Source: Triangularia verruculosa (lineage: Eukaryota > Ascomycota > Sordariomycetes > Sordariales > Podosporaceae). Taken from it: 17,985 bases of DNA. This document shows positions 1 through 8,216 of the stretch, in pieces (position 1 is the stretch's first letter; each line of letters opens with the position of its first letter). The notes under the pieces were generated by a model. That model was not told the origin of the DNA and did no database searches. It saw only the letters and a list, made by a program, of their open reading frames with translations. The DNA lies in the NCBI GenBank assembly GCA_033296885.1, contig MU864118.1:1-17985 (forward strand). The letters run 5' to 3'. Made by a program: the position numbers and the translations under genes.

Positions 1-69
1 AAAACAATAAAAAACCACCAATATAAACTAGTATAAAATAATATATTAAAAGTTTTATATTAAGCATTT

Positions 70-365
70 AATAATAGTTAATATAAAAATAATTAATTTT
101 ATAATAAATAAATTAAGAAGAATTCTATAAATATTTTTTATATATATAGAAGTCTTTTATTATAGTTTAAATATATTTTATATGGTACTTTATATTTCCT
201 TCTAGTTTTTCTATAATATTTATATTAAAGTATACGTAAGTATATCGGAAGTCTGAAACTTAAGGTAGTTTTTATATATACTATACTATATAGTATAGTA
301 GGGTACATTATACTATTAGTTAATAAAACTTTCTAAACTTCGGGCCTAGTTTTTACTATTTTCAT
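70..365 (+). repeat. Repeat A1, long RIP-damaged copy
   Basis: This segment aligns along its length with 10705-11009 on the same strand and, inverted, with 7716-7980. Shared landmarks are the TAAAGTATACGTAAG block at 231, the palindrome at 279-300, and the end GGCCTAGTTTTTACTATTTTCAT at 345-365. I take that last part as the 3' end because the short copies A4 and A5 end there too. CpA/TpG is depleted. The 5' limit near 70 is soft. No coding content is recognised. Confidence 0.7.
279..300. repeat. 22-bp perfect palindrome in A1
   Basis: The 22 bases from 279 to 300 (TACTATACTAT and its complement) read the same on both strands. The counterpart in A3 is expanded into a 22-bp tandem repeat (10916-10970). 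In the unmutated short copies the same place reads GTGTGCCCCACCACACC, so the palindrome probably arose or was sharpened by CpA/TpG to TpA mutation. Confidence 0.8.
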
Positions 366-371
366 AATAAC

Positions 372-475
372 GTTAATTAAATATAAACTTATAAAGTAGC
401 TGAAATTAACTACTCTACCCGCTCGACCCTTACGTCCCCCCTGCTCGCGAGGACCTAAGTCCCTAAGAGCAGAAG
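372..475 (+). repeat. Repeat B1
   Basis: About 100 bp matches 10112-10212 in inverted orientation, including TACGTCCCCCCT and a GGACCTA.GTCCCT block. It is the most GC-rich part of the first kilobase. It overlaps the C-terminal end of the reverse-strand frame 333-1512, and the same frame is partly kept in B2, so B is probably a shared fragment of one transposon family. The run of G on the reverse strand (GGGGGGACGTA) resembles a polypurine tract, but no LTR edge follows. Confidence 0.6.
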
Positions 476-1303
476 TATTTAATATATACTCCCTTTTTAT
501 ATAAGTAATTAATTTTACCGGAGTATTATATAAATAGCTTTTAAGTTTTATTATTATTAATATTATACTTCTATAAGTAGTTTTCGGCCTTTTTTTAATT
601 AAAGTTAATAAAATTAAGATTTTAATAGAAAGTATAGATTTAAACTTTTCCCGATATAACCGATAATTAATACTTAGATTTATAAAACGAATTTTTTATT
701 TCCGCCGGCTTTTTCGTAATATATATATAACTTTACCCCGAAGGAAGTCTTCCTAACTTAATATCCTCTTTTTTAAAGCCCTTTTTTTTAATAACCCTTT
801 TATCGACTTTAATAATTTTACTGCTATTTTTTAAAAAAATACTAAGATTATTTAAATATTTTTATTATCGATTATAATTTTTCTTTATTTTTTGATTTTA
901 CTTTAAAATATTATATCGAATTTATTTCTAATATTATACTTCTATAAAGGTTAATCTACCCTTTAAAAGAATCCGAATTATATATATTATATAAATAGCT
1001 TATAATTATTAAGTAAAAGGGATAAATTTATTTTTGTATTAAGTTTGCTGGCGTTTTTATCTTTTTTATTTTTAAAAAGAATAGTTTAATATATTTTTAT
1101 ATAGATTACCGAGCTTTTAATAAGATTATTTTAAAAAAACTATATATTATTATCTTTATTTAATAAGATTTTAGATTATTTATTTATTATAAAAATATAT
1201 ATTAAAATTAATTTAAAGGATAGTTATTCTTGAATATATATTTATATTGACGATAAATAGAAAATAACTTTCTAAATTTAATATAATTATTATAAGTAAA
1301 AGG

Positions 1304-1368
1304 CACGCCGGGTATGGCGTTGTAAAAGAACTTTTTTCTTTGGGAAATTATTTTCTTCTAGGACACAC
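1304..1368 (+). mobile_element. S1, 65-bp mini-element with 12-bp TSD
   Basis: The 65 bp from CACGCCGGG to GGACACAC is flanked by perfect copies of ATAAGTAAAAGG (1292-1303 and 1369-1380). Deleting the insert and one flank restores the reverse-strand reading frame that surrounds it. The sequence is the last 65 bp of repeat R. It begins at a hairpin (ACGCC 1305-1309, GGCGT 1316-1320) and contains a second stem-like block (GAAATTATTTTC) before the AC-rich end. CpA and TpG are intact while its surroundings are RIP-damaged. It is probably a strongly 5'-truncated retroposed copy. Confidence 0.8.
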
Positions 1369-1512
1369 ATAAGTAAAAGGTAATACCTTTTAATTTAATA
1401 AATATATAGGTTATTTTTTTAAATATATATTAATTAAGTTTTATTTAAGTTAATAAATATAATATATATTGTATATTTAAACGATATCTTTATCTTTAAT
1501 AACGAGTTCATA

Positions 1513-2464
1513 TATCTTAAAAGAAACGAAGTTCTAAAAAAGAAAGTTCTTTAATAACGCTATATTCGGCGTTAGTTTTCTTTATAGCCCGGTATTATCG
1601 GTTAAAGTAATATTATATAATATTATATACCTATTATATAATATTACGTACCTGTTATATATATATAGCCTTTAATTGTTAAGCTTAACAATATATATAA
1701 TATAACGATATAGTTTAAACCTTTTAAACGCTTTCCTTACTATATTATTTATTACTATATTAATAACTTTTTTACCGACCGGTAAATTACTCTATAATAT
1801 TATAACTCTTATATTAATAAAAATAAAAGGACCGTATTTATTATTTTTTTTACTTTTAATTTTTCTTTTATTATTTTATACTTTAATTTAAATACTTAAC
1901 TTATATTAAAAACTTTATTAAAGTAAATTATTTTAATTAATATTTTCGATAAACGTAATTCATATATTAAATATATATAGTTAATCGATTAATTATAATT
2001 TAATAATATATTTATTTAGTTTTTTACTATTTAAATAAAAAGTTATTGTTTACTAATTTTACAATACTACTTATTTTTAAATTATTTAACGAGCGAAAGA
2101 AAATAAGATCCTAAATAAAGTAAATTGCTTAAATAAACTTCGACGGATTAAATTAAAATTAATTTAAAATACTTTACTATTTCGATTAAAAATATATAAA
2201 TTTTAAGTTAAACGCGAATTAATATATTTAAAATAATAATAATAATAATAATATATAAAAAGAGGTTTATTATTAAAGGAAGAAAATCGTTAAGTAAACA
2301 TAACGTATATAATATTTAGCGGTAGTTATTACTAAAGATATTTAATAAAAATAGTTAATTTAATATTATATTAATAGTTATAAAAAGATTACTTTTATAA
2401 TAATCGTAAACTATTATATTTATACAATACTTATTACTTTCTATATAAATTAATAAAATAAGAA
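1513..2464 (-). repeat. R1, near full-length R repeat
   Basis: This is a full copy of the roughly 950-bp R family on the reverse strand. The 3' end (complement of TATCTTAAAAGAAACG) is at 1513 and the 5' end (complement of TTCTTATTTTATT) at 2464. It aligns through shared blocks such as CCGACCGGTAAATTACT (1775-1792), AATATTTTCGATAAACG and GGTTTATTATTAAAGG with R2, R5, R9, R10 and R13. An (AAT)n run sits near 2232-2251. CpA/TpG is stripped. No TSD is visible because its 5' end abuts the broken 3' part of R2 head to tail. The 3' end is of the AGAACTTCGTTTCTTTTA subtype. Confidence 0.85.
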
Positions 2465-2484
2465 TTATATATTTATTATATATA
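2465..2484 (-). repeat. R2 fragment left of the transposon
   Basis: Twenty bases of TATA-rich sequence match the stretch of R that precedes ATAACTTTTAATTAT in other copies (for example R13 near 17200). They are the left part of R2, split off by the Fot1-like insertion. They end at the TA target dinucleotide 2483-2484. Confidence 0.55.
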
Positions 2485-2530
2485 ATGTACGTAATAAGCG
2501 AGCGCAACAGATAAACGAGCGCAACACTTT
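2485..2530 (+). repeat. Left terminal inverted repeat (46 bp)
   Basis: It matches the complement of 4300-4345 with five differences, each readable as C to T or G to A in this left arm, three of them in CpA/TpG context. Inside are two direct copies of the core CGAGCGCAACA (2499-2509 and 2516-2526), 17 bp apart, a likely double transposase binding site. Confidence 0.92.
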
Positions 2531-2582
2531 CCACGCGTCGTACCACCTCTGCCTTCAACACTTATTTCCTCCACAATCTAAT

Positions 2583-4238
2583 ATAGTATCACCGTTAAAT
2601 AAAGCACGATTAAATCTGGCTCTCCAGGCTCTTCAAAATAATAAAAAGCTAAACTTACGAGCTACAGCTAAGATCTATAACGTTGACTATATAACTCTCT
2701 TCTACCGACGCGCCGGCCGGCTTATACGATACAATATTCCAGCTAACTTATATAAGCTTACCGATTTAAAGGAGCAAACGATTATTCAATATATAATTAA
2801 ACTCTATATACGTATATTTTATCCTCGGCTTTATTATATAGAAAATATAGCTAACCGATTATTATATAAATATAACGCGCCTCCTATTAGTATATAATAG
2901 GCTTATAACTTCGTTAAACGCTAGCTAGAACTTCGGACGTATTTTACGCGTAAATATAATTATTAAAGGGCCAAATATAAGAACCTAAAGGTTATTAGCG
3001 AGTGGTTTACCCTCGTACGGAATACCAAGGCTAAGTACAGTATTATAGATAACGATATCTATAACTTCGACGAAACTAGGTTTATAATAAGTATTATCTT
3101 CGCAGGTATAGTAGTTATAACTTCTAATAACCGTAATAAGGCTAAATAGGCCTAGCCTAGCAATCGCGAATAGACTATAGTTATTCAGGGAGTAAATACT
3201 TTAAATTAAGCTATCCCACTATTTATTATCTTAACTAAGTAATATTACCTTACTAATTAATATTAAAAGTACAGCCTTCCGGCCACCTAGCGCATTATAA
3301 TAACCGATAATAGCTAAACTACTAATAAGAAAGGTATAAATTAGATTCGGCACTTCGATTTTTATACGGTATTTCGTACGAAGGGTAAATATCGGCTATT
3401 AATCTTTAACGGCTACAAAAGCCACTACTCCGAAGAATTCGAAACCTATTACTAGGAGCATAATATTATTACACTATATATACCTCCGCACTCCTCCTAC
3501 ATACTTTAACCATTAAATATTAGCTATTTTGCGCTATTAAAAAAAGCGTATAGCCGCTAAATTAAGCAGTTAATACGGATAAATATTATATACATTAGTA
3601 AATTGGAGTTTCTTTATATATTTAGAAAAGCGTTTTTTACTTCGATTATAGAAAAGAATATCTAAAGAGGTTTTACTAGAACTAGCCTTATACCGTACGA
3701 CCCGGAAAGGGTGCTTTTTAAGCTAGATATACGTATTCGGACCCTAACACCCCTAGCCTTAAACCTAACTACGGTACTACCTTAGGTCTCTCAAACGCTA
3801 TACAACCCTCGAGAGGTTACCTTACAGTTAACGCTTATTAAAACTCGAATTTCTAACTATTAGGGTAGCTCTCTAATCTCAATGTTAGCCGCTATGGACC
3901 AATTTACTAAGGGAGTAATGGGTATAATATACGAGGTGGCTCTTCTCCGTGTAGAGGTCTTTTCGCTACGCAAGGCTAATAAGGAGCTTAGTAAGAGACG
4001 GAGAGCCAAAAAAACACGTGTGCGGCTTAGAGGGTCACTTACTGTATAAGAGGCACAGGATCTACTGGATCAGAAGGCTGTAGGTGAGCAGGTAGCCCAG
4101 GAAATACGACAAAGTGGTGGTGGTGCAGGGGGGTCTCGTACGAAGATTCGGTGCTGTAGTGTGTGCGGCAAGCCTGGCCATAATGCACGTACGTGCCAGG
4201 AGGCTGCAGAATCATCTGATTCATCTGTTTCTAATTGA
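2583..4238 (+). pseudogene. Fot1/Pogo-type transposase pseudogene
   Basis: One continuous frame of 551 codons codes for a DDE transposase of the Fot1/Pogo group (cut and paste, TA target). Residues 4-30 resemble the psq-type DNA-binding helix-turn-helix, and about 60-130 the CENP-B/Tc5-type HTH. The DDE core follows: FDET at D163 (3069), LLIFNGYKSH where the second Asp has become Asn (N276, 3408), and PPHSSYILQPLN where the third is also Asn (N312, 3516), with 35 residues between the last two. The C-terminus carries a CCHC zinc knuckle, C525-x2-C528-x4-H533-x4-C538 (4155-4196). I count about 21 in-frame stops, all TAA or TAG and none TGA, as expected from CAA/CAG. The start is probably the ATA at 2583, an ATG changed by TpG to TpA. 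The last 120 codons are almost undamaged. The family call is firm; the exact start is inferred. Confidence 0.92.
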
Positions 4239-4299
4239 GTTATTGTAGTTTCCTAGTGTTGTGGTTGTGTAATTAAGGATAGTTGTGGTAGGGTGTTAA

Positions 4300-4345
4300 A
4301 AAGTGTTGCGCTCGCTTGTCTGTTGCGCTCGCTTATCACGCACGT
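4300..4345 (-). repeat. Right terminal inverted repeat (46 bp)
   Basis: This is the better preserved arm, reading inward ACGTGCGTGATAAGCGAGCG and ending AACACTTT. It has the same two direct copies of CGAGCGCAACA as the left arm. It is followed by the TA target copy at 4346-4347 and then by the rest of R2. Confidence 0.93.
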
Positions 4346-5248
4346 TATATAACTTTTAATTATTAAGTTTAATAATATATATAATATAATAATATAATTT
4401 AAAGCTTTTAAATATTTCCTTTATTATATTATTTATTACTATATTAATAACTCCTTTATCAATTAATAAATTACTTTATACCGTTATAATTTTTATATTA
4501 ATAAAAATAAAAGGACTATTTTTATTAAATATATTATTTTTCTACTTTTAATTCTCTCTCTTTATCTTTTACTTTAATTAAAATATTTAAATTATATTAA
4601 AAACTTTATTAAAGTAAATTACCTTAATTAATATTTTCGATAAATATAATTAATATATTAAATATATATAATTAATCAATTAACTATAATTAAACGATAT
4701 ATTTATTTAACTTTTTACCGTTTAAATAAAAAGTTAATATTCACTAACCTTAAAATACTACTTATTTTTAAATTACTTAATAAATAAAAGAAAATAAAAT
4801 CTCGAATTTAATAAATTACTTAAATAAACTTCGACGAGTTAAATTAAGGTTAATTTAAAATGCTTTATTACTTTAATTACCAATATATAGATTTTAAATT
4901 AAATACGAATTAATATATTCAGGATAATAATAATAATAACGATATGTAAAAAGAGGTTTATTATTAAAGGGAGAAAGTTGTTAAGTAGATATAATATATA
5001 TAGGATTTAGCGAAAGTTATTATGAGAATTTATTAAGAATAGTTAATTTAATATAATATTAAATAGTTATAAAGAGATTACTTTTATAAAAATCGTAAGA
5101 TATTATATCTATAGGATACTTATTACTTTCTAAGTAAACCAACAAATTAAAAATATTAATAACTATAAAAAGACTACTTTTATAATAATCGTATGATATT
5201 ATATCTATACGATACTTATTACTTTCTATATAAACTAATAAACTAAGA
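4346..5248 (-). repeat. R2, main part
   Basis: The body of an R copy on the reverse strand, from the TATA tract where the transposon entered to the 5' end near 5248 (complement of TCTTAGTTTATTAG). It lacks the last roughly 200 bp of R: its broken 3' edge (2465) is joined directly to the 5' end of R1. It is RIP-damaged, with a few TpG left. The 5' terminal 95 bp is duplicated in tandem. Confidence 0.85.
5056..5248 (-). repeat. Tandem duplication of the R2 5' end
   Basis: The 5' terminal segment of R (AGTTATAAAGAGATTAC to TTTCTA.TAAACCAACAAA) occurs twice in a row, at about 5056-5148 and 5153-5248, in the same orientation and with scattered differences. No other R copy in the window has this doubling. 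Confidence 0.75.
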
Positions 5249-5629
5249 GATTCGTTAAGTAATATATCGAGTATTACTTTAAAGATATCGAAAGTTTAAT
5301 ATTATATTAGTAAAATATTAAAGAAATAAATTTAATTAAAAACCTATTTATTTTAAGTTATACTATTTATATCGATTTTATTATAACGATATTAATAATA
5401 ATTAAAGTAAGTTTTATATAGTATTAATAAAAAGATTCGACTCTCTATTAATAATTACCGATAAATTCTTTAAACGAATATTATTATTACCGGGAAACAT
5501 AAAGTAGACCGTAAAGAAATAAGGTAAATAATTAATAAATTACGTTACAATATATGATTAGGGAGTATAATTAGAAATTATATTTAATAGGGATTTAAAA
5601 TCTACTTCGGAATTATAGATAAAAGTATT
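5249..5629 (+). pseudogene. Ty3/Gypsy integrase fragment
   Basis: The forward strand codes for the start of a retroviral-type integrase core. At 5356-5385 the frame reads SYTIYIDFI, the motif with the first catalytic Asp (codon 5374-5376). After a frame change it reads FDSLLIITDKFFKRILLLPG from 5436, typical of fungal Gypsy integrases, and then YDQGVQLEIIFNRDLKS, equivalent to the WG.P..IISDRD block. There the second catalytic Asp is Asn (5586-5588) in TpG-to-TpA context. Upstream KYQRNK may be the remains of the Cys-rich zinc-binding end. Stops are TAA/TAG. R2 abuts it on the left and R3 interrupts it on the right, before the third catalytic residue. Family call is confident; the element's other parts were not found. 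Confidence 0.8.
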
Positions 5630-5998
5630 TTTAGGTTCGTTAGTTTATATATAAAGTAATAAGTATCGTATGGATATCATATCTTACGATCATTATAAAA
5701 TAGTCTTTTTATAATTATTAATATTATATTAGATTAATTATTCTTAATAAATCTCTTTAGTAATAATTTTTACTAAATACTATATATATTATATTTACTT
5801 GATAACTTTCTCCCTTTAATAATAAACCCTTTTCTATATATAATTTATATTATTATTATTATCTCGGATATATTAATTTATAAATGATATAGGATTTATA
5901 TATTTTTAACCGAAATAGTAAAGTATTTAAAATTAAGTTTAATTCAATTTATCGATATTGATTTAAGTAATTTATTAAACTCGAGATTTTATTTTCTT
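5629..5998 (+). repeat. R3, 3'-truncated R copy
   Basis: It begins at the standard 5' end (TTAGGTTCGTTAGTTTATAT) and follows R to GATTTTATTTTCTT near 5998, where R4 begins in opposite orientation. It interrupts the Gypsy integrase fragment. RIP-damaged. Confidence 0.8.
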
Positions 5999-5999
5999 A

Positions 6000-6174
6000 T
6001 ATATTTTAAAAGAAATAAAGTTCTAAAAAAAAGTTCTTTAATAACGCTATACCCGGCGTTAGTTTTCTTTATAGCCCGGTATTATCGGTTAAAGTTATAT
6101 TATGTAATATTATAGACCTATTATATACGTACGGCCTTTAATCGTCGAACTTAATAATATATATAATATAATAA
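6000..6174 (-). repeat. R4, 3' terminal R fragment
   Basis: The last roughly 175 bp of R, inverted, from the 3' end (complement of AGAACTTTATTTCTTTTAAAA) to the TATATAATATAATA tract. It contains the AACGC/GCGTT-type hairpin block (ACGCTATACCCGGCGTT at 6044-6060). It lies wedged between R3 and R5; no TSD was recognised. Confidence 0.75.
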
Positions 6175-6175
6175 T

Positions 6176-7013
6176 TCTTAGTTTATTAGTTTACCTAGAA
6201 AGTAATAAGTATTATATAGATATAACATCTTACGATTATTATAAAAGTCGTAGTCTCTTTATAGTTATTTAATATTATATTGGGCTAATTATTTTTAATA
6301 AATTTTAATAATAACTTTTATTAAATCTTATATACGCTATATCTACTCGACGACTTTCTGCTTTTAATAATAAACCTTTTTCTATATATTATTATTATTA
6401 TTATTATCTTAAATATACTAATTTATATTAATTTTAAGATTTATATATTTTTAACTAAAGCGGTAAAGTATTTTAAATTAACTTTAATTTAACTTATCGA
6501 ATTTTTTTTAAATAATTTACTAAATGTAGGATTATTTTTTTTCGTTCGTTAAGTAATTTAAAAATAAATAATATTTTAAAGTTAATAAATCTTAATTTCT
6601 TATTTAAACGGTAAAGAATTAAATAAATATATCGTTTAACTATAGTTATTAATAAATCAATTAATTATATATATTTAATAGAAACGGTCCTTTTATTTCT
6701 ATTAATATAGGAATTATAATATTATAAAGTAATTTACCGGTTAGTAAAGGAATTATCGGTATAGTAATAAGTAATATAATAAAAGAGGTATTTAAGAGGT
6801 TTAAATTATATTGTTATATTATATATATTATTAAGTTCGATAATTAAAAGTCGTATATATATAATAAGTATATAATATATTATAATAAATATATAACATT
6901 ATATAATATAACTTTAACCTATAATACCGGAGCTGTAAAGAAAACTAACGCCGGGTATAGCGTTGTAAAAGAACTTTTTTCTTTGTAAAAAATTATTTTC
7001 TTCTAGGATATAT
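6176..7013 (+). repeat. R5, R copy with internal deletion
   Basis: Both ends are present (TCTTAG at 6176, TTCTTCTAGGATA at 7009). It lacks about 130 bp between TATATATTTAAT and AGAAACGGTCC that R7, R9 and R10 have. The 3' tail is the S-like AATTATTTTCTTCTAGGA subtype with a well-kept hairpin (AACGCCGGGTATAGCGTT at 6949-6966). Confidence 0.85.
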
Positions 7014-7130
7014 ATATAGTTGATAAAAAGTTAACCTTATTATTTTATATCAAAGTCGAACCTATTACCTTTTAATTATAAATAACAATTCAAAGATCCT
7101 TAAGCGTATACTACTGTGATATAGAATATG
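7014..7130. other. Short spacer, partly unmutated
   Basis: A unique stretch between R5 and R6. It keeps some CpA/TpG (AACAATTCAAAGATCC, TACTGTGATATAG). I see no gene, hairpin or repeat in it. Confidence 0.4.
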
Positions 7131-7620
7131 TATATAATTAATTAATTAACTATAATTAAATAATATATTTATATTACTTTTTATCGCTCGAAAAGTAAGA
7201 AAGAATTAATATTCGCTGATTTTAAAATACTATTTATCTTTAAATTACTTAACGAATAAAAGAAAATAAAATCCCGCATTTAGAAAATTATTTAAATAAA
7301 TATCGATAAGTTAAATTAATATTAATTTTAAATACTTTACTACTTTAATTAGGAATATATAAATCCTAAGTTAGATTTAAGTATATATATTTACGATAAT
7401 AATAATATATAGGACGAGGTTTATTATTTAAGGGAGAAAATCGTCGAATAAATATAATATATATAGGATTTAGCGAAAATTATCGTTAAAGATATTTATT
7501 AAAAATAACTAACTTAATATAATATTAAATACTACAAAGAGAATATTACTTTTATAATAATTATAAGATATTATATTTATAGGATACTTATTACTTTCTA
7601 TATAAATTAACGAACCTAAA
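7131..7620 (-). repeat. R6, 5' half of R
   Basis: The 5' half of R on the reverse strand, from the natural 5' end at 7620 (complement of TTTAGGTTCGTTAAT) to the TATATAATTAATTAATTAAC block at 7131, where it is cut off. RIP-damaged. Confidence 0.8.
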
Positions 7621-7715
7621 AAATAACGAGTTTATATATTACGTTTATTATATTTACGAGGTCTTTTAACATTTATAAAAGTAGGACTTTTATATTAATT
7701 TAAAAAAAGTATAAG

Positions 7716-7980
7716 TTTAATATTATTATTATAGTACCGGTAAAAATTAAGCCCGAGGTACTAGAAAGCTTTATTAAACTGCAGTATAGTATGCTTTACT
7801 ATATTAAAAGGTATTATATACGAAGAATTACTATAAGTTTTCGGACTTCTAATATACTTATATATATTTTAATATAAACGTTATAAAAAAGTTACGAAAA
7901 CCTATCGTATATTATAGAAAATATACTTAAGTTATAATAAAAGACTCCTATATATAAAAAGAATATTTATAAAACTTTTT
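7716..7980 (-). repeat. Repeat A2, long RIP-damaged copy
   Basis: Reads on the reverse strand like A1 and A3: TATATATAGGAGTC, TTATATTAAAATATA, then the part equivalent to A4 (7733-7850), ending in a TACTATAATAATAATA tail. It lies directly beside the undamaged short copy A4. Flanks TTTAATATTATTAT (before) and TTTAATTTATTAT (after) may be a decayed TSD. Confidence 0.75.
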
Positions 7981-7992
7981 TTAATTTATTAT

Positions 7993-8113
7993 CATCATAT
8001 CATCATCATAGTACTGGTCCCGAGGCACCAAAAAGCTTCATCAAACTACAGTACAGTGTGCCCCACCACACCAAAAGGCACCATGTGCGAAGAATTACTA
8101 TAAGCTTTCGTTC
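7993..8113 (-). mobile_element. A4, 121-bp short A element with 11-bp TSD
   Basis: The insert is flanked by perfect TAATTTATTAT (7982-7992, 8114-8124). On the reverse strand it runs from GAACGAAAGCTTATAG through GTGTGGTGGGGCACAC to a tail TACTATGATGATGATATGATG. CpA and TpG are fully kept, unlike the adjacent long copy A2. It shares both ends with A5. The variable GAT/ATG-type tail and the TSD suggest a SINE-like retroposed unit. No convincing tRNA or Pol III box was found. Confidence 0.75.
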
Positions 8114-8124
8114 TAATTTATTAT

Positions 8125-8216
8125 ACTTTAAAACTATTAAATTTACTTAACTTTTATTAAAAGAATATCCTTATTATTAATAAAATATTTATTAATAAAA
8201 TATTAATTATATTAAC
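8125..8216. other. Short AT-rich spacer
   Basis: Contains a small direct repeat (ATTAATAAAATATT twice, about 8178-8205) and nothing else recognisable. Confidence 0.4.

Larger units (their letters stand above)
333..1512 (-). pseudogene. Decayed reading frame of an unidentified element
   Basis: On the reverse strand one frame runs without any stop from 732 down to the TAG at 333-335, about 133 codons. That is long for DNA so rich in TAA. Upstream, from 733 to about 1291, the same frame continues with only TAA/TAG stops, which RIP makes from CAA/CAG. It resumes beyond S1 in 1381-1512 if S1 and one copy of its target duplication are removed. The C-terminal part (coded by about 375-475) is rich in Gly and Arg (RDLG, then GGRKGRAGR) and is partly preserved in B2, where the frame again reads RDLG, GGR and RV.NF.YFI. 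Upstream residues are Lys/Gln-rich and may be helical. There is no ATG near the open part and I recognise no family. The N-terminal side ends at R1. It is most likely part of a RIP-damaged transposon, perhaps gag-like, but this is a guess. Confidence 0.4.
2485..4345 (+). mobile_element. Fot1/Pogo-type DNA transposon, RIP-inactivated
   Basis: A 1861-bp element is bounded by 46-bp terminal inverted repeats and a TA target duplication (2483-2484 and 4346-4347). The length, the TA target and the single transposase gene all fit the fungal Fot1/Pot2 branch of Tc1/mariner-Pogo elements. It sits inside an R repeat (R2), whose halves continue on both sides, so it is younger than R2. RIP damage is uneven: heavy from about 2690 to 3860, light at the left end, nearly absent from 3870 to 4345. 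The transposase frame has no frameshift but is closed by many stops, so the copy cannot be autonomous. The ends may still be movable by an active relative. Confidence 0.93.

Noticed and set aside
279..300. Functional palindrome such as an origin or protein site
   Set aside because: Unmutated short A copies do not have it; it is best explained by mutation of a GTGTG/CACAC-rich segment.
2355..2561. Reverse-strand ATG frame of 68 codons
   Set aside because: It spans the junction of R1, the R2 remnant and the transposon TIR, is Ile/Tyr-rich from AT composition, and cannot be an old gene.
4039..4224. Reverse-strand ATG frame of 61 codons
   Set aside because: It is the antisense shadow of the well-preserved 3' end of the transposase, including the zinc knuckle.
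7993..8113. A4/A5 as tRNA or tRNA-derived SINE
   Set aside because: Partial resemblance to A- and B-box words (TGGTGTGGTGGGG, GTTTGATGAAG), but key bases are missing and no cloverleaf forms by eye.
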